Shown piece after piece: positions 52,685 to 61,040 of a stretch of 64,000 nucleotides of DNA. Under the pieces are notes generated by a model. The model was not told where the DNA came from, did no database searches, and worked only from the letters and a program-made list of their open reading frames with translations. The position numbers and the translations under genes were made by a program. Source of the stretch: Tepidicaulis sp002389665. GTDB taxonomy: Bacteria > Pseudomonadota > Alphaproteobacteria > Parvibaculales > Parvibaculaceae. Every line of letters begins with the position of its first letter. Position 1 is the stretch's first letter. The stretch covers positions 1,550,001-1,614,000 of the forward strand of contig NZ_OZ244942.1 in assembly GCF_965222285.1 (NCBI RefSeq), written 5' to 3'.

Positions 52685-53497
52685 ATGGCGCTTGTCACAC
52701 AGCGGCGCGAAAAATCCGCCGCCATCATCACCTTCGCCAACCCGCCGCGCGGCTATATGAACGCCGCGCAGGTGGCGGAGCTTGCTAAGCTGATTGAGGA
52801 AATCGAGCTCGATGCAAGCGTGCGTACGGTAATCTTTACCGGCGGCGTGCCCGGCGTGTTCGTCCGGCATTACGATGTGGGCGATATTCTGGAAGCGGCG
52901 GGCGCCGTGCGCAAATCCGGCCTCGATGGCGCGGCGCTTATGGAGGCGGGCAAGCGCGGCAATCCCATCTCTCAGCTCTTCGACAAGATCGACGGGCTCA
53001 ACATCCCCACCATTGCCGCCATCAACGGCTATTGCCAGGGCGGCGGGTTTGAGTTCGCGCTCTGCTGCGACATCCGCATTGCCGAGGAAGGAGATTACCG
53101 CATCGGCCTGCCGGAAACGAATATCGGTATCTTTCCGGGCGCGGGTGGCACGCAGCGCCTGCCCCGCGTCATCGGCGAGGCAAAGGCGCTGGAACTCATC
53201 CTGAAGGGCGAAACCCTGCCACCGCAGGAAGCGGCCGAGGCCGGGCTCGTGCATGAATTCGTTCCCATGGGCGGCGCGCTTTCAAGGGCGCTGGAGATTG
53301 CGGAGAATTTCGCCGCCAAGATGCCGCGAGCGCTTGCCGAAGCCAAGCAGCTTGTGAAAGGCGCGGCGCGCGGGCCCTTGTCTGAGGGCTGCGCCGAAGA
53401 GCGCGGGCGCTTTTCCCGGCTGCTTTTGGAAGATGACGAGGCCCTGCGCCTTATGCAAGACTTCCAGAACGGAACTCAGGAAATCAATAAGGCGTAA
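52685..53497 (+). CDS. enoyl-CoA hydratase/isomerase
   Basis: The 270-residue crotonase has GGVPGVFVRHYDVGDI at the first oxyanion segment, NGYCQGGGFEFALCCDIRIAEEGDYRIGLPETNIGIFPGAGGTQRLPRVIG as the active region with the conserved Glu (LPETNIGIFPG), and LVHEFVPMG. It is a hydratase or isomerase of an acyl-CoA. It starts 11 bases after the DUF6285 stop with GGGAGGA upstream, so it is the third gene of the kinase operon. The acyl-CoA dehydrogenase that usually completes such operons is missing here. Confidence 0.9.
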   Translation: MALVTQRREKSAAIITFANPPRGYMNAAQVAELAKLIEEIELDASVRTVIFTGGVPGVFVRHYDVGDILEAAGAVRKSGLDGAALMEAGKRGNPISQLFDKIDGLNIPTIAAINGYCQGGGFEFALCCDIRIAEEGDYRIGLPETNIGIFPGAGGTQRLPRVIGEAKALELILKGETLPPQEAAEAGLVHEFVPMGGALSRALEIAENFAAKMPRALAEAKQLVKGAARGPLSEGCAEERGRFSRLLLEDDEALRLMQDFQNGTQEINKA

Positions 53498-53503
53498 GCG
53501 ATT

Positions 53504-54622
53504 ATGTTCAGGAAGTTTGTTTACGGGCTGGCCGCCCTTCTGGTCGTCGGCGCCGTTACCGTGCTTTATCTTTCCATGAACCCGGATGTCGCGCAGCGCC
53601 TTTTCTTGAAACCGGGCGCGCCTTTCGACGTCGCCAGCGCCCCGCCCGCGCCCGATTACAAGCGTCCTGAAAGTTGGGCTTCCCTGCCCAATATGGAAGA
53701 CCCTGCCGACACGCTCATTCCGGGCAGCGGCTATGAAGACGGCCAGGCCGATGCGCAAGTGGATGTCTTTTTCATTCATCCCACGACCTATTACAGCAAG
53801 GACGGCTGGAACGCGGCCTATGACGAAGGCGGCGAGACGCGCGAGCTTTTAGAGGCTGGCGTGCTGCGCTTTCAGGCAAGCACCTTTAACGGCGATGCCC
53901 GCATTTATGCGCCGCGCTACCGCCAGGCGACGCTCTACTCCTTCATGGGTGAAGGGGAAGACGAGCAAAAAGCCCTCGCCTTTGCTTATGAAGATGTCGC
54001 CCGCGCCTTCCGCTATTTCATCGAGACATATAATCAAGGCCGGCCCTTTATCCTTGCCGCTCACAGCCAGGGTTCGCTGCATGGCATGAGGCTTCTGCAG
54101 GAACGTATTGCCGGAACCCCGCTCGCCAACCGCATGGTAGCAGCTTATCTCGTCGGCTATTCGATCCCCGAAGATATGGGCCGCGATGACTTGCGCCCCT
54201 GCAAGGAGGCTTACAGCACGGGCTGCTATCTCAACTGGAATTCCATCAGCGCGGAAGCGGACCGGAACGGCTGGACACAGAGCAATAAGATTTGGCTGAA
54301 CGGGGAAATGACGACCATGGCCGGACACAGGCTTACGTGCGTTAATCCCCTGACCGGAACGAAAGACGGCAAAGCCGGCGCGGAGAAAAACCTTGGCGGC
54401 CTTCCCTTCGCAGAAGCGGACAGCCAAATGCCTGAACTCATTCCTAGTGTCAGCGATGCGGCTTGCGAGAGCGGTGTTCTTATCGTTAATCCGGACGAAG
54501 ACAGAGGCGATTTTTCCTACGGTGTCTTCGACGGAGACTTCCACATTTACGATTACAATCTTTTTTACGCGAATATTAGACAAGACATCCGCACACGAAT
54601 TGGTGCATTCTGGAAAAGGTGA
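53504..54622 (+). CDS. DUF3089 alpha/beta-hydrolase-like protein
   Basis: The 372-residue protein has one N-terminal hydrophobic helix (FVYGLAALLVVGAVTVLYLS), so it is membrane-anchored or secreted. DVFFIHPTTYYSKDGWNA and RPFILAAHSQGSLHGMRLL (Ser in AHSQGS, the nucleophile elbow) mark DUF3089. YAPRYRQATLYSFMG lies between. The substrate, perhaps a lipid or ester, is unknown. It starts six bases after the enoyl-CoA hydratase stop without a clear ribosome site and may be read from the same mRNA. Confidence 0.87.
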   Translation: MFRKFVYGLAALLVVGAVTVLYLSMNPDVAQRLFLKPGAPFDVASAPPAPDYKRPESWASLPNMEDPADTLIPGSGYEDGQADAQVDVFFIHPTTYYSKDGWNAAYDEGGETRELLEAGVLRFQASTFNGDARIYAPRYRQATLYSFMGEGEDEQKALAFAYEDVARAFRYFIETYNQGRPFILAAHSQGSLHGMRLLQERIAGTPLANRMVAAYLVGYSIPEDMGRDDLRPCKEAYSTGCYLNWNSISAEADRNGWTQSNKIWLNGEMTTMAGHRLTCVNPLTGTKDGKAGAEKNLGGLPFAEADSQMPELIPSVSDAACESGVLIVNPDEDRGDFSYGVFDGDFHIYDYNLFYANIRQDIRTRIGAFWKR

Positions 54623-54676
54623 TCGGCAGACGGGTTTGTAACCAGATCAGACTTGGGGGAGCAAGGATGATCCGCG

Positions 54677-55174
54677 ATGCCGTATCGCCCGCAAAAGCTG
54701 ACATCTTCCGATATTCATCCTGCTCATCCTGTGGGTGTTTTTCTGCGCTATTACCGCGCAGCCGCCGATGAGCGCGGCTATTTGCTGCGCGACAATTTCG
54801 ACCCTTCCCGCGTGCCCGGCACGCTGAACTGGCTCGCCGTTTTCGAATGCGTTTTCGATGGAGAAGATGAAAAATTTCTCTGCACGCTATGCGGCGCGGG
54901 CGCGAGCGATCTCTTCGGTTATGACTATACCGGCAACTTGCTCGGCGAAATGATGCCGCGTCAGGCGGCCGAGTGGCGCCTCAGGGAATTCAGAGAGGTC
55001 ATGAGTGACGCCCGTCCCCGCTTCACCCGTGCAAGCTTGCCGGATGCAGAGCGGGATTTCATCACGCTTATTCGCGGTGTTTTTCCGGTATCGAAATCTT
55101 CAGCGCGTATAGATGAAATCATGCTTGTCGCCGCACCGGAGGAAACGCGTATTTCATCTTATGTTGCAACGTAA
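54677..55174 (+). CDS. PAS-fold protein (first of a tandem pair)
   Basis: The 165-residue protein is a lone PAS-like sensor domain: LLRDNFDPSRVPGTLNWLAVFEC, LCGAGASDLFGYDYTGNLLGEM, and ITLIRGVFPVS. Its partner at 55255-55737 shares the same order of motifs. No kinase, HTH or cyclase domain is attached. The frame is closed by TGA just upstream, so ATG 54677 is the first possible start. The role may be ligand or redox sensing through protein contacts. Confidence 0.75.
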   Translation: MPYRPQKLTSSDIHPAHPVGVFLRYYRAAADERGYLLRDNFDPSRVPGTLNWLAVFECVFDGEDEKFLCTLCGAGASDLFGYDYTGNLLGEMMPRQAAEWRLREFREVMSDARPRFTRASLPDAERDFITLIRGVFPVSKSSARIDEIMLVAAPEETRISSYVAT

Positions 55175-55254
55175 ACGGATGGATGACGTGCGCTCGTTTG
55201 CGCTCTACACTTATTGCTATATGCAATTGCCGCAAAGAAACAAAAACAAAGATT

Positions 55255-55737
55255 ATGGTTCTTAATCCGATCCAGCTCGCCGATCTCGATCCCCGTCATC
55301 CCGTTGCCGTTTATGCCGCCTATCATCAAAAGAAGATGGGTGCGGACAACCTTCTGTTGAAGGACAATTTCGACCCGATCGATCTGCCAAAGGTCCTGCC
55401 CTGGATGATGATCCTGGACAAAACCGGCGATCCGGCGGACCCGCAATTTCTCTACAGGCTGGCCGGCACCGGCTGCCGGGAAATCTTCGGGATCGATTAT
55501 ACGGGCAAGCTTTTGGGCGATAATTTGCCTGCGGATGCAGCCGAGCAGCGGCGCGAAGAAATTCTCGATGTGATGGAACGCCGAACCCCGAGCATTACCC
55601 GCACGGCCATTCCGCTTGCCGGGCGGGAATTCATGACCATCATTCGCGGTGTTTTTGCGGTATCCAGCGATGGGGAAACGATAGACCGCATCCACATCAT
55701 CATTGCGCCGGAAAGCCAGCACCTGCGCAATACATAA
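55255..55737 (+). CDS. PAS-fold protein (second of a tandem pair)
   Basis: The 160-residue protein has PRHPVAVYAAYHQKKMG, LLKDNFDPIDLPKVLPWMMI, YRLAGTGCREIFGIDYTGKLLGD and MTIIRGVFAVS, all in the same order as the gene just upstream (DNFDP, DYTGxLLG and IRGVF are shared). The two look like an old tandem duplication. ATG 55255 follows AAAACAAAG-rich DNA. It ends at a strong terminator shared with the thiolase gene. Confidence 0.78.
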   Translation: MVLNPIQLADLDPRHPVAVYAAYHQKKMGADNLLLKDNFDPIDLPKVLPWMMILDKTGDPADPQFLYRLAGTGCREIFGIDYTGKLLGDNLPADAAEQRREEILDVMERRTPSITRTAIPLAGREFMTIIRGVFAVSSDGETIDRIHIIIAPESQHLRNT

Positions 55738-55766
55738 AAAGCCGGGCGCAAGGGCCCGGCTTTCGT
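55736..55766. terminator. bidirectional rho-independent terminator
   Basis: AAAGCCGGGC (55738-55747) pairs with GCCCGGCTTT (55754-55763) with a 6-base loop, A-run before and TTTCG after. It closes the PAS pair (+) and the thiolase gene (-). Confidence 0.85.
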
Positions 55767-55787
55767 GTGATTTCATATGCAGCGGCT

Positions 55788-56990
55788 TTAAACGCCTTCG
55801 AGCCCGACAATCGCGACCGAGCACACATTCTGTGACGGCGAGCCGCCCAGATTGTGGGTCAGGCCGATTTTCGGATTGGCAAGCTGGCGCTCTCCGGCGC
55901 GACCCTGGAGCTGCAAATACATCTCATAAGCCATGCGCAGCCCGCTCGCCCCGATCGGGTGACCGAAGCACTTCAGGCCGCCATCGATCTGGCAGGGAAC
56001 CGTACCGCTGGAATCATAAAACCCGTCCATCACGTCTTTCACCGCGCCGCCCTCGGGCGAAATGAAAAGGTCTTCCATCGTGACAAGCTCCGTGATCGAG
56101 AAACAGTCATGCACCTCGATCATGGAAACTTCTTCGCGCGGCTTTTCGATGCCCGCTTCCTGATAGGCTTTCTTGGCGGCTATGCGCGCCGTGTGGAAGT
56201 AAGAGCCGTCCCAGGAGTTGTGCTGGGATTCAAGCCCGTTCGACACGGAAAGCTGCATGGCCTTGATCGTCACGAGATCCTTCTTGCCCATTGCCTTGGC
56301 GATTTCCGGTGTGGTGACGATGGCGGCGGCCGCCCCGTCAGAAACACCGCAGCAATCGAACAGGCCGAGCGGTTCGGCAATCATCGGCGCGTTTAGGGCC
56401 TGATCTTCCGAAATCTCATTGCGCAGATGCGCTTTTGGGTTCTTCGAACCGTTGGCATGGCTCTTGACCGAGACATGGGCGATGGCGCGTTTCAGGTCTT
56501 CTTTCGCAATGCCGTGCTTTGCCCGGTAGGCGGAAGCAAGCTGCGCGAAATTACCCGGCGCAGAACCGTTCGGCGCCCATTGCGGGTTGAGCGTGCCGGG
56601 ATTGGAAACGGGAAGCCCGCCATAACCCGTATCCTTCAGCTTTTCCACACCGAGCGCGAGCGCGATATCCGCCGCGCCTGAGGCAACGGCATAAACCGCG
56701 CCGCGCAGGGCTTCGGAGCCAGAAGCGCAGAAGTTCTCAACGCGCGTCACCGCGATATTCGGCAGACGCAGCGCGAGCGAGAGCGGCGTGCCGCCCTTGC
56801 CGGTGCCGATCTCATCGATATGCGTGGAGAACCAGGCCGCGTCGAGCTGCGTCGGCTCGATGCCCGCATCCTGCATCGCCTCCAGATAGGCTTCCACCAT
56901 CAGTTCTTCCGGGCCGGTGTCCCAGCGTTCGCCGAATTTCGAGCATCCCATGCCCAGAATTGCGACCTTGTCCTTAATACCACGTGCCAT
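55788..56990 (-). CDS. thiolase (SCP2/SCP-x type acetyl-CoA acyltransferase)
   Basis: The 400-residue thiolase has the nucleophile C88 in VENFCASGSEAL, EVHDCFSITELVTMEDL with the His of this class, GGLKCFGHPIGASGLRM with the last His, and an N-terminal GMGCSKFGERW. It matches the sterol-carrier-protein-2-like thiolases that take part in steroid or branched-acyl side-chain degradation. The downstream-oriented gene 57032-58543 lies 41 bases upstream on the same strand, so the two form an operon. The reaction is thiolysis of a 3-oxoacyl-CoA (probable). Confidence 0.9.
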   Translation of the reverse strand: MARGIKDKVAILGMGCSKFGERWDTGPEELMVEAYLEAMQDAGIEPTQLDAAWFSTHIDEIGTGKGGTPLSLALRLPNIAVTRVENFCASGSEALRGAVYAVASGAADIALALGVEKLKDTGYGGLPVSNPGTLNPQWAPNGSAPGNFAQLASAYRAKHGIAKEDLKRAIAHVSVKSHANGSKNPKAHLRNEISEDQALNAPMIAEPLGLFDCCGVSDGAAAAIVTTPEIAKAMGKKDLVTIKAMQLSVSNGLESQHNSWDGSYFHTARIAAKKAYQEAGIEKPREEVSMIEVHDCFSITELVTMEDLFISPEGGAVKDVMDGFYDSSGTVPCQIDGGLKCFGHPIGASGLRMAYEMYLQLQGRAGERQLANPKIGLTHNLGGSPSQNVCSVAIVGLEGV

Positions 56991-57031
56991 GTTTCTCTCC
57001 CTTTGGGTGCCAGTATTGGTAAACCGGTCGC

Positions 57032-58543
57032 TTATTCGGCGGCCCGACCTGTGTTTTGGCCCGTTGCTTGAACTGTTGCAGAAGAGCGGACGGGAACCGC
57101 CTTCCAGAAATAGCGTTTGAAGCCGCGCTTCTCGTCCACGTCCTTGACGCGGAAAACCATCTTCACTTCCATACCGGACTCAACCTCGCCCGGCGCGACA
57201 TCGGTGATGTCCATGAAAATGCGCCCGCCGCCCTCGAAGACGATCATGCCGTAATGATTGGGCGGGGACATGGAGAAGGTCAGATAATCTGCCGACCAGG
57301 AAAGGATCGAGGCTTTCCGCTCGGCGAACTTATATGGCTCCTGCGTATCGACGGCGGGGTTGTTCGGGTTCACGGAGATGCGTGAGCGCGGAAATTGCAC
57401 ATTGCCCGTTTCCGTGCAGCGCCCGCCGACGAGACCGAGGATCATGTCCTCATTGCGGTAAAGTGTGGTGAGCGCGGTTTTCTTGTCCTGCTCAGCGCGC
57501 ATGCCTTTTTCCCATTCGACAAGCCCGTTAAAGGTCAGGAACTTCATGTAATTGGTTTCTTCCTGGCGGTCGGCAAGCGAGCCTGTAATGCCGCGCCGGT
57601 CATCCATGCTGGAAAGCTTGTCCGTCGTCTCGAAGATCAACGCGTCTGCGCCGCCGCCGAATTGAGCGAGTAGAATTTTCTCACCGGGTTTTGCTTCCTG
57701 CAGCGCATGAACAAGCATGACGAGGCCGTGGGCCGCGCCCGTTTCCCCGCAATTGGCGGCGAGATTGTCCCGTACCTTTTCCGCCGGGATGCCGAGTTTC
57801 TTGGCCACCGATTGGGGCACTTTGGGCAGGGTGCACGGCAGAATGAAGTGGTCGATGTCAGCGGCCTCAAGGCCTGCCTCCTTCAGCGCCCCTTCCACGG
57901 CCTGAGGAATAATCTTCAGATAGCCTTCATCGCGGATCCAGCGCTCTTCCCAATTATAGTCGAACTCTTCATGGGCGCCGCGGAAGTGGTCGACGAAATC
58001 CACGGTCAACGAATGTGCGCCGAGGAACTTCGCAATGACATTCTCGCCGCCGACGCTGAGTGCCGCCGCCCCGTCCCCGAAATCGAGCTCCTGCGGACTG
58101 ACGGCGCGCGCCTTGCGCTTGTCCGAGGCGAGCACCAACGCGTTCTTGGCCGCGCCCGCCTTTGCCGCGTGAAGCGCCTGCAAGAGCGCGCTCGTCCCCG
58201 CCCGCTGGGTGGAGGTGATGTCCACGGCCTGAATGCCTTTCTCAAGGGTGAGTGCGGCGGAAATGATCCCCGCATTCAGCCGGTCGGCGAAAGGCTGTGT
58301 TGTCGTGCCGAAATAAAGCGCATCCACGTGGGAACGATCGTCATCCGGGCCCAGAAGGTCACGCGCCGCTTCCACGGCCATGGTGATCGTATCCTCGTCC
58401 CAATTCGCCATGGACCGCTCGCCCTTGCCTTTCCCGGCAAGGTTGGGGGCAACCCAGGCATTGGCCGTGGTGATTGCTTTGCGCTGCAGACGCAGGCGCG
58501 GAATATAGCCGCCCAGCGCGGTAAGCCCGATTTCTCCGCTCAT
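57032..58543 (-). CDS. thiolase-fold (KAS III/HMG-CoA synthase-like) protein fused to an OB-fold (DUF35) domain
   Basis: Residues 1-~350 form a KAS III/HMG-CoA-synthase-like domain (ALYFGTTTQPFAD, DITSTQRAGTSALLQAL, DFGDGAAALSVG). Residues ~375-503 form a DUF35 OB-fold (VGGRCTETGNVQFPRSRISVNP, YGMIVFEGGGRIFMDITDV). The expected Cys-His-Asn triad reads Q113 (STQRAGT), C237 (ILPCTLPK) and E267 (NCGETGAA). The DUF35 zinc ribbon keeps only one Cys. Thiolase/DUF35 pairs act as retro-aldolases or condensing complexes; here both are in one chain. It precedes the SCP2-type thiolase gene. Confidence 0.85.
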   Translation of the reverse strand: MSGEIGLTALGGYIPRLRLQRKAITTANAWVAPNLAGKGKGERSMANWDEDTITMAVEAARDLLGPDDDRSHVDALYFGTTTQPFADRLNAGIISAALTLEKGIQAVDITSTQRAGTSALLQALHAAKAGAAKNALVLASDKRKARAVSPQELDFGDGAAALSVGGENVIAKFLGAHSLTVDFVDHFRGAHEEFDYNWEERWIRDEGYLKIIPQAVEGALKEAGLEAADIDHFILPCTLPKVPQSVAKKLGIPAEKVRDNLAANCGETGAAHGLVMLVHALQEAKPGEKILLAQFGGGADALIFETTDKLSSMDDRRGITGSLADRQEETNYMKFLTFNGLVEWEKGMRAEQDKKTALTTLYRNEDMILGLVGGRCTETGNVQFPRSRISVNPNNPAVDTQEPYKFAERKASILSWSADYLTFSMSPPNHYGMIVFEGGGRIFMDITDVAPGEVESGMEVKMVFRVKDVDEKRGFKRYFWKAVPVRSSATVQATGQNTGRAAE

Positions 58544-58851
58544 GACCGTTCTTCCCTGTTGTTGTTGGCCTTTTTCGGCCGCTTTTCAGGCAGTCTAGCT
58601 GTATTTACCGGCGGGCGACAATATCGCCGCCGGACCGGTTTTCTCGGCATTTCGCCTATGCGTCAAAGAGAAAGGAGACGCTGCGTCAAATACGCGGCGC
58701 GCCTTGAAGCGGGCCCGTTTTCCCCCATTTCTGGAAGGAATCGCGGGCACGCTCTCCATCACATTTTAGCGGTTTGGTGAGGGATACGCGCCAGGATAAA
58801 ATGAGAGGTAATGAGGCGTCTTCGCGCCTCTGAAACCGGCAGCGGACTGAC
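58544..58851. other. intergenic region without a gene
   Basis: The 308-base region between the divergent KAS-like and DUF454 genes. It holds a short hairpin GAGGCG-TCTTCG-CGCCTC (about 58813-58830) in the DUF454 leader. I see no convincing promoter or small gene. Confidence 0.5.
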
Positions 58852-59235
58852 ATGGCGTATCGCAACATCTTTTTGATCGCATTCGGCTGGATTTGCGTCG
58901 GCCTCGGTATCGTCGGCGCAGTGCTGCCGGTTATGCCGACCACGGTCTTTTTGCTGATTGCCGCCTGGGCCTTCGCCAAGGGCTCGCCCCGGCTCCATGG
59001 CTGGCTCTTGGATCATCCGCGCCTTGGCTCTTATATCCGCGACTGGGAGCTTTACGGCGCCATACCTCTGCGCGGGAAGATAACAGCGCTGGTGATGATC
59101 AGCCTTTCGGCAAGCTGGCTGCTGTTCTTTTCGGCCCTGCCCGCCATTGCCATCGGCGGCACATTGGCGGTGCTTACCTGCGTGTTGATCTTCATTTTCA
59201 CTCGCCCGTCGGCCGCACCTGAAGGCGAGATTTAA
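58852..59235 (+). CDS. DUF454 (YbaN-like) inner membrane protein
   Basis: The 127-residue protein has the conserved start GWICVGLGIVGAVLPVMPTTVFLLIAAWAFAKGSPRLHGWLLDHPRLGSYIRDW, then two further transmembrane helices (about residues 75-115). This is the YbaN/DUF454 family; the function is unknown. Stop codon is three bases from that of the convergent TPR/SPOR gene. The ribosome site is weak. Confidence 0.9.
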   Translation: MAYRNIFLIAFGWICVGLGIVGAVLPVMPTTVFLLIAAWAFAKGSPRLHGWLLDHPRLGSYIRDWELYGAIPLRGKITALVMISLSASWLLFFSALPAIAIGGTLAVLTCVLIFIFTRPSAAPEGEI

Positions 59236-59238
59236 GCG

Positions 59239-60879
59239 CTATTGGGATGCAGCGGAGGCGCGTTTTACGAAACAGTCAGTGCCTTCTGCTTTCAGAGACT
59301 GGCAAAGCCCCTCGGCCTTCGAAAAGCCGCTGAAAGCCCCAATCTGCAGGCGGTAGTAAAGCCCCTTCTCACCCAGATCCGCCTCTACGATGTAAGGCTG
59401 CAAATCCTTGAGCAGCGCCGGGTGCTTGGCGGTCGCCTTCGTCCAGGAAGCACTGGCATCGCTGGGCGAGCGGAAAGAACCGATCTGTACGCGGTAAGTC
59501 GGCAGCGCCCCGGCATCGTTCTGCACGGGCTCATCGGCACTTGCCTGGGCATAACGCAGCGCATTGGCCTGGCTTTGCAACGCCGCCGTTGCGGGGCGGG
59601 AGGCTGGCGGCAGGCTGCCCGTTAGGGAACGGTCGGCGGGTACAGCCGGTTTTTTGAGACTGACCTGCCCCTGCGGCACGCCATTGGCGGCTGCCGCATA
59701 GCGGATGACAGTCGCTTCCCAGCCGCTGAGGCTCGCAAGCTGCACGTCTTTTGTCCCGGAAGCGGACCACGGGTCCTGCGCCGCTGAGGCAGCTTGAGGC
59801 GTACTTTCCTCGATCGGTGCGCGGGACGGCGCGGCGAGCGGAGAAGCGGCTTCTGCGGTTTTGGCCGGCTCGGGCTGCGCAGGCGGGTTTTCAGGAAGCG
59901 CCTGTTCGAGCCGTGCAACCTGAATCTGCGGTGCGCGAATTTCCTCGAGCGCTAGGGAACGGCTGCGCGGTAGAGGCGCAGCGGCGGCAGGCGCAATGGC
60001 TGCGGTGCGGGCCGGTTCTTGCATGCCGGGTTGCGGTTTGGGCTCGCTCAGCGCTGCCGAGGCGCCGATGGGCGAGAGGCTCTGCACTTCAAGCGGCGTT
60101 TGCTTTTGTGCAGGAAGCACGGGCAGCGGCGCCACGGGTTTGTTTTCGGCAAGCTTCTCGGGTGTCAATTGCGGCGCCATGGCGCTCAGCGTTTCGCGCG
60201 CCAGCGCGAAAGAAGGATCGAGGGCAACGGCCCGCTCGATATCTTCAACCGCGCCGAGTTTGTCGCCATTCGCATCTTTCGCCATGCCGCGCCCGAAAAA
60301 GGAAAGCGCGGCGCGCTTGCCCATATTGGCATCGATCGCTGCATTATAATCAGCAATGGCTTCGCCGTAGCGGCCCTGCTGGCGGCGGATATTGGCGCGG
60401 TTATGATAGGCGACGGCGTAATCTGGATTGAGCTCCAGCGCTTTGGAATAGTCCTTCTCGGCGCGGGCGGCATCGCCCGTTCGCGAGTAAGCGGCAGCGC
60501 GGTTGTAATAAGCGCGCGGCAGAATATCGGCCGGCAGCGCATCGCGCCAAATGGCATTGGTGTAATCGGCAACCGCGTGACCCGGCTGAGCGAGCTGTAG
60601 ATTGGCGATGCCGCGATGATGGTAGGCCAGCGCCTCGCCTTCCGCCGAAAGGCCGCCCGATTGCAGGGCTTTGTCGAGATAGTCGAGAGCAGCGCGCGCA
60701 TTGCCCGATTGCAGCGCGGCGGTGCCGGCATTCAGCGCGGCAATCGCCCCGCCTCCGGTCTCGCTCGTGCCGCCGGAAAAGCCGGTTTCACCAGCGCGCA
60801 CGCTGGTGCCCGCGCCCGCCATTAGAAGCGTCAGCGCGATAGCGGAAACCATGTTCAGCCTGAAAAACAAACGCCGCAT
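59239..60879 (-). CDS. TPR-repeat protein with C-terminal SPOR domain
   Basis: The 546-residue envelope protein has a signal peptide (NMVSAIALTLLMAGAGTSVRA), about five TPR repeats between residues 40 and 190 (ALAYHHRGIANLQLAQ, AYYNRAAAYSRTGDAARAEKDYSKALELNPDYA), a long Pro/Ala-rich disordered linker and a C-terminal SPOR domain (TYRVQIGSFRSPSDAS ... YYRLQIGAFSGFSKAEGLC). SPOR domains bind denuded septal peptidoglycan. The start ATG 60879 has GAGG seven bases upstream. It lies 161 bases downstream of glmS on the same strand. Confidence 0.88.
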   Translation of the reverse strand: MRRLFFRLNMVSAIALTLLMAGAGTSVRAGETGFSGGTSETGGGAIAALNAGTAALQSGNARAALDYLDKALQSGGLSAEGEALAYHHRGIANLQLAQPGHAVADYTNAIWRDALPADILPRAYYNRAAAYSRTGDAARAEKDYSKALELNPDYAVAYHNRANIRRQQGRYGEAIADYNAAIDANMGKRAALSFFGRGMAKDANGDKLGAVEDIERAVALDPSFALARETLSAMAPQLTPEKLAENKPVAPLPVLPAQKQTPLEVQSLSPIGASAALSEPKPQPGMQEPARTAAIAPAAAAPLPRSRSLALEEIRAPQIQVARLEQALPENPPAQPEPAKTAEAASPLAAPSRAPIEESTPQAASAAQDPWSASGTKDVQLASLSGWEATVIRYAAAANGVPQGQVSLKKPAVPADRSLTGSLPPASRPATAALQSQANALRYAQASADEPVQNDAGALPTYRVQIGSFRSPSDASASWTKATAKHPALLKDLQPYIVEADLGEKGLYYRLQIGAFSGFSKAEGLCQSLKAEGTDCFVKRASAASQ

Positions 60880-61040
60880 TTTGGTCCTCGACCCCTCCCC
60901 GCAAAATAAATAGCACGAAGACCCTATCGCAAGCAGATTGCCGCGGTATTTAGCGGAAATCCGCCAATTAATTAAAGTTTTCAGGTCTCGCTTAAGGGGG
61001 AGTCGCGGTTTTGCCGGGAAATAAGCAGCATTGATTCGGC

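Noticed and set aside
58658..58780. 40-codon frame in the gap before DUF454
   Set aside because: No hydrophobic or other pattern, Arg-rich composition and an unconvincing start; not enough to call a gene.
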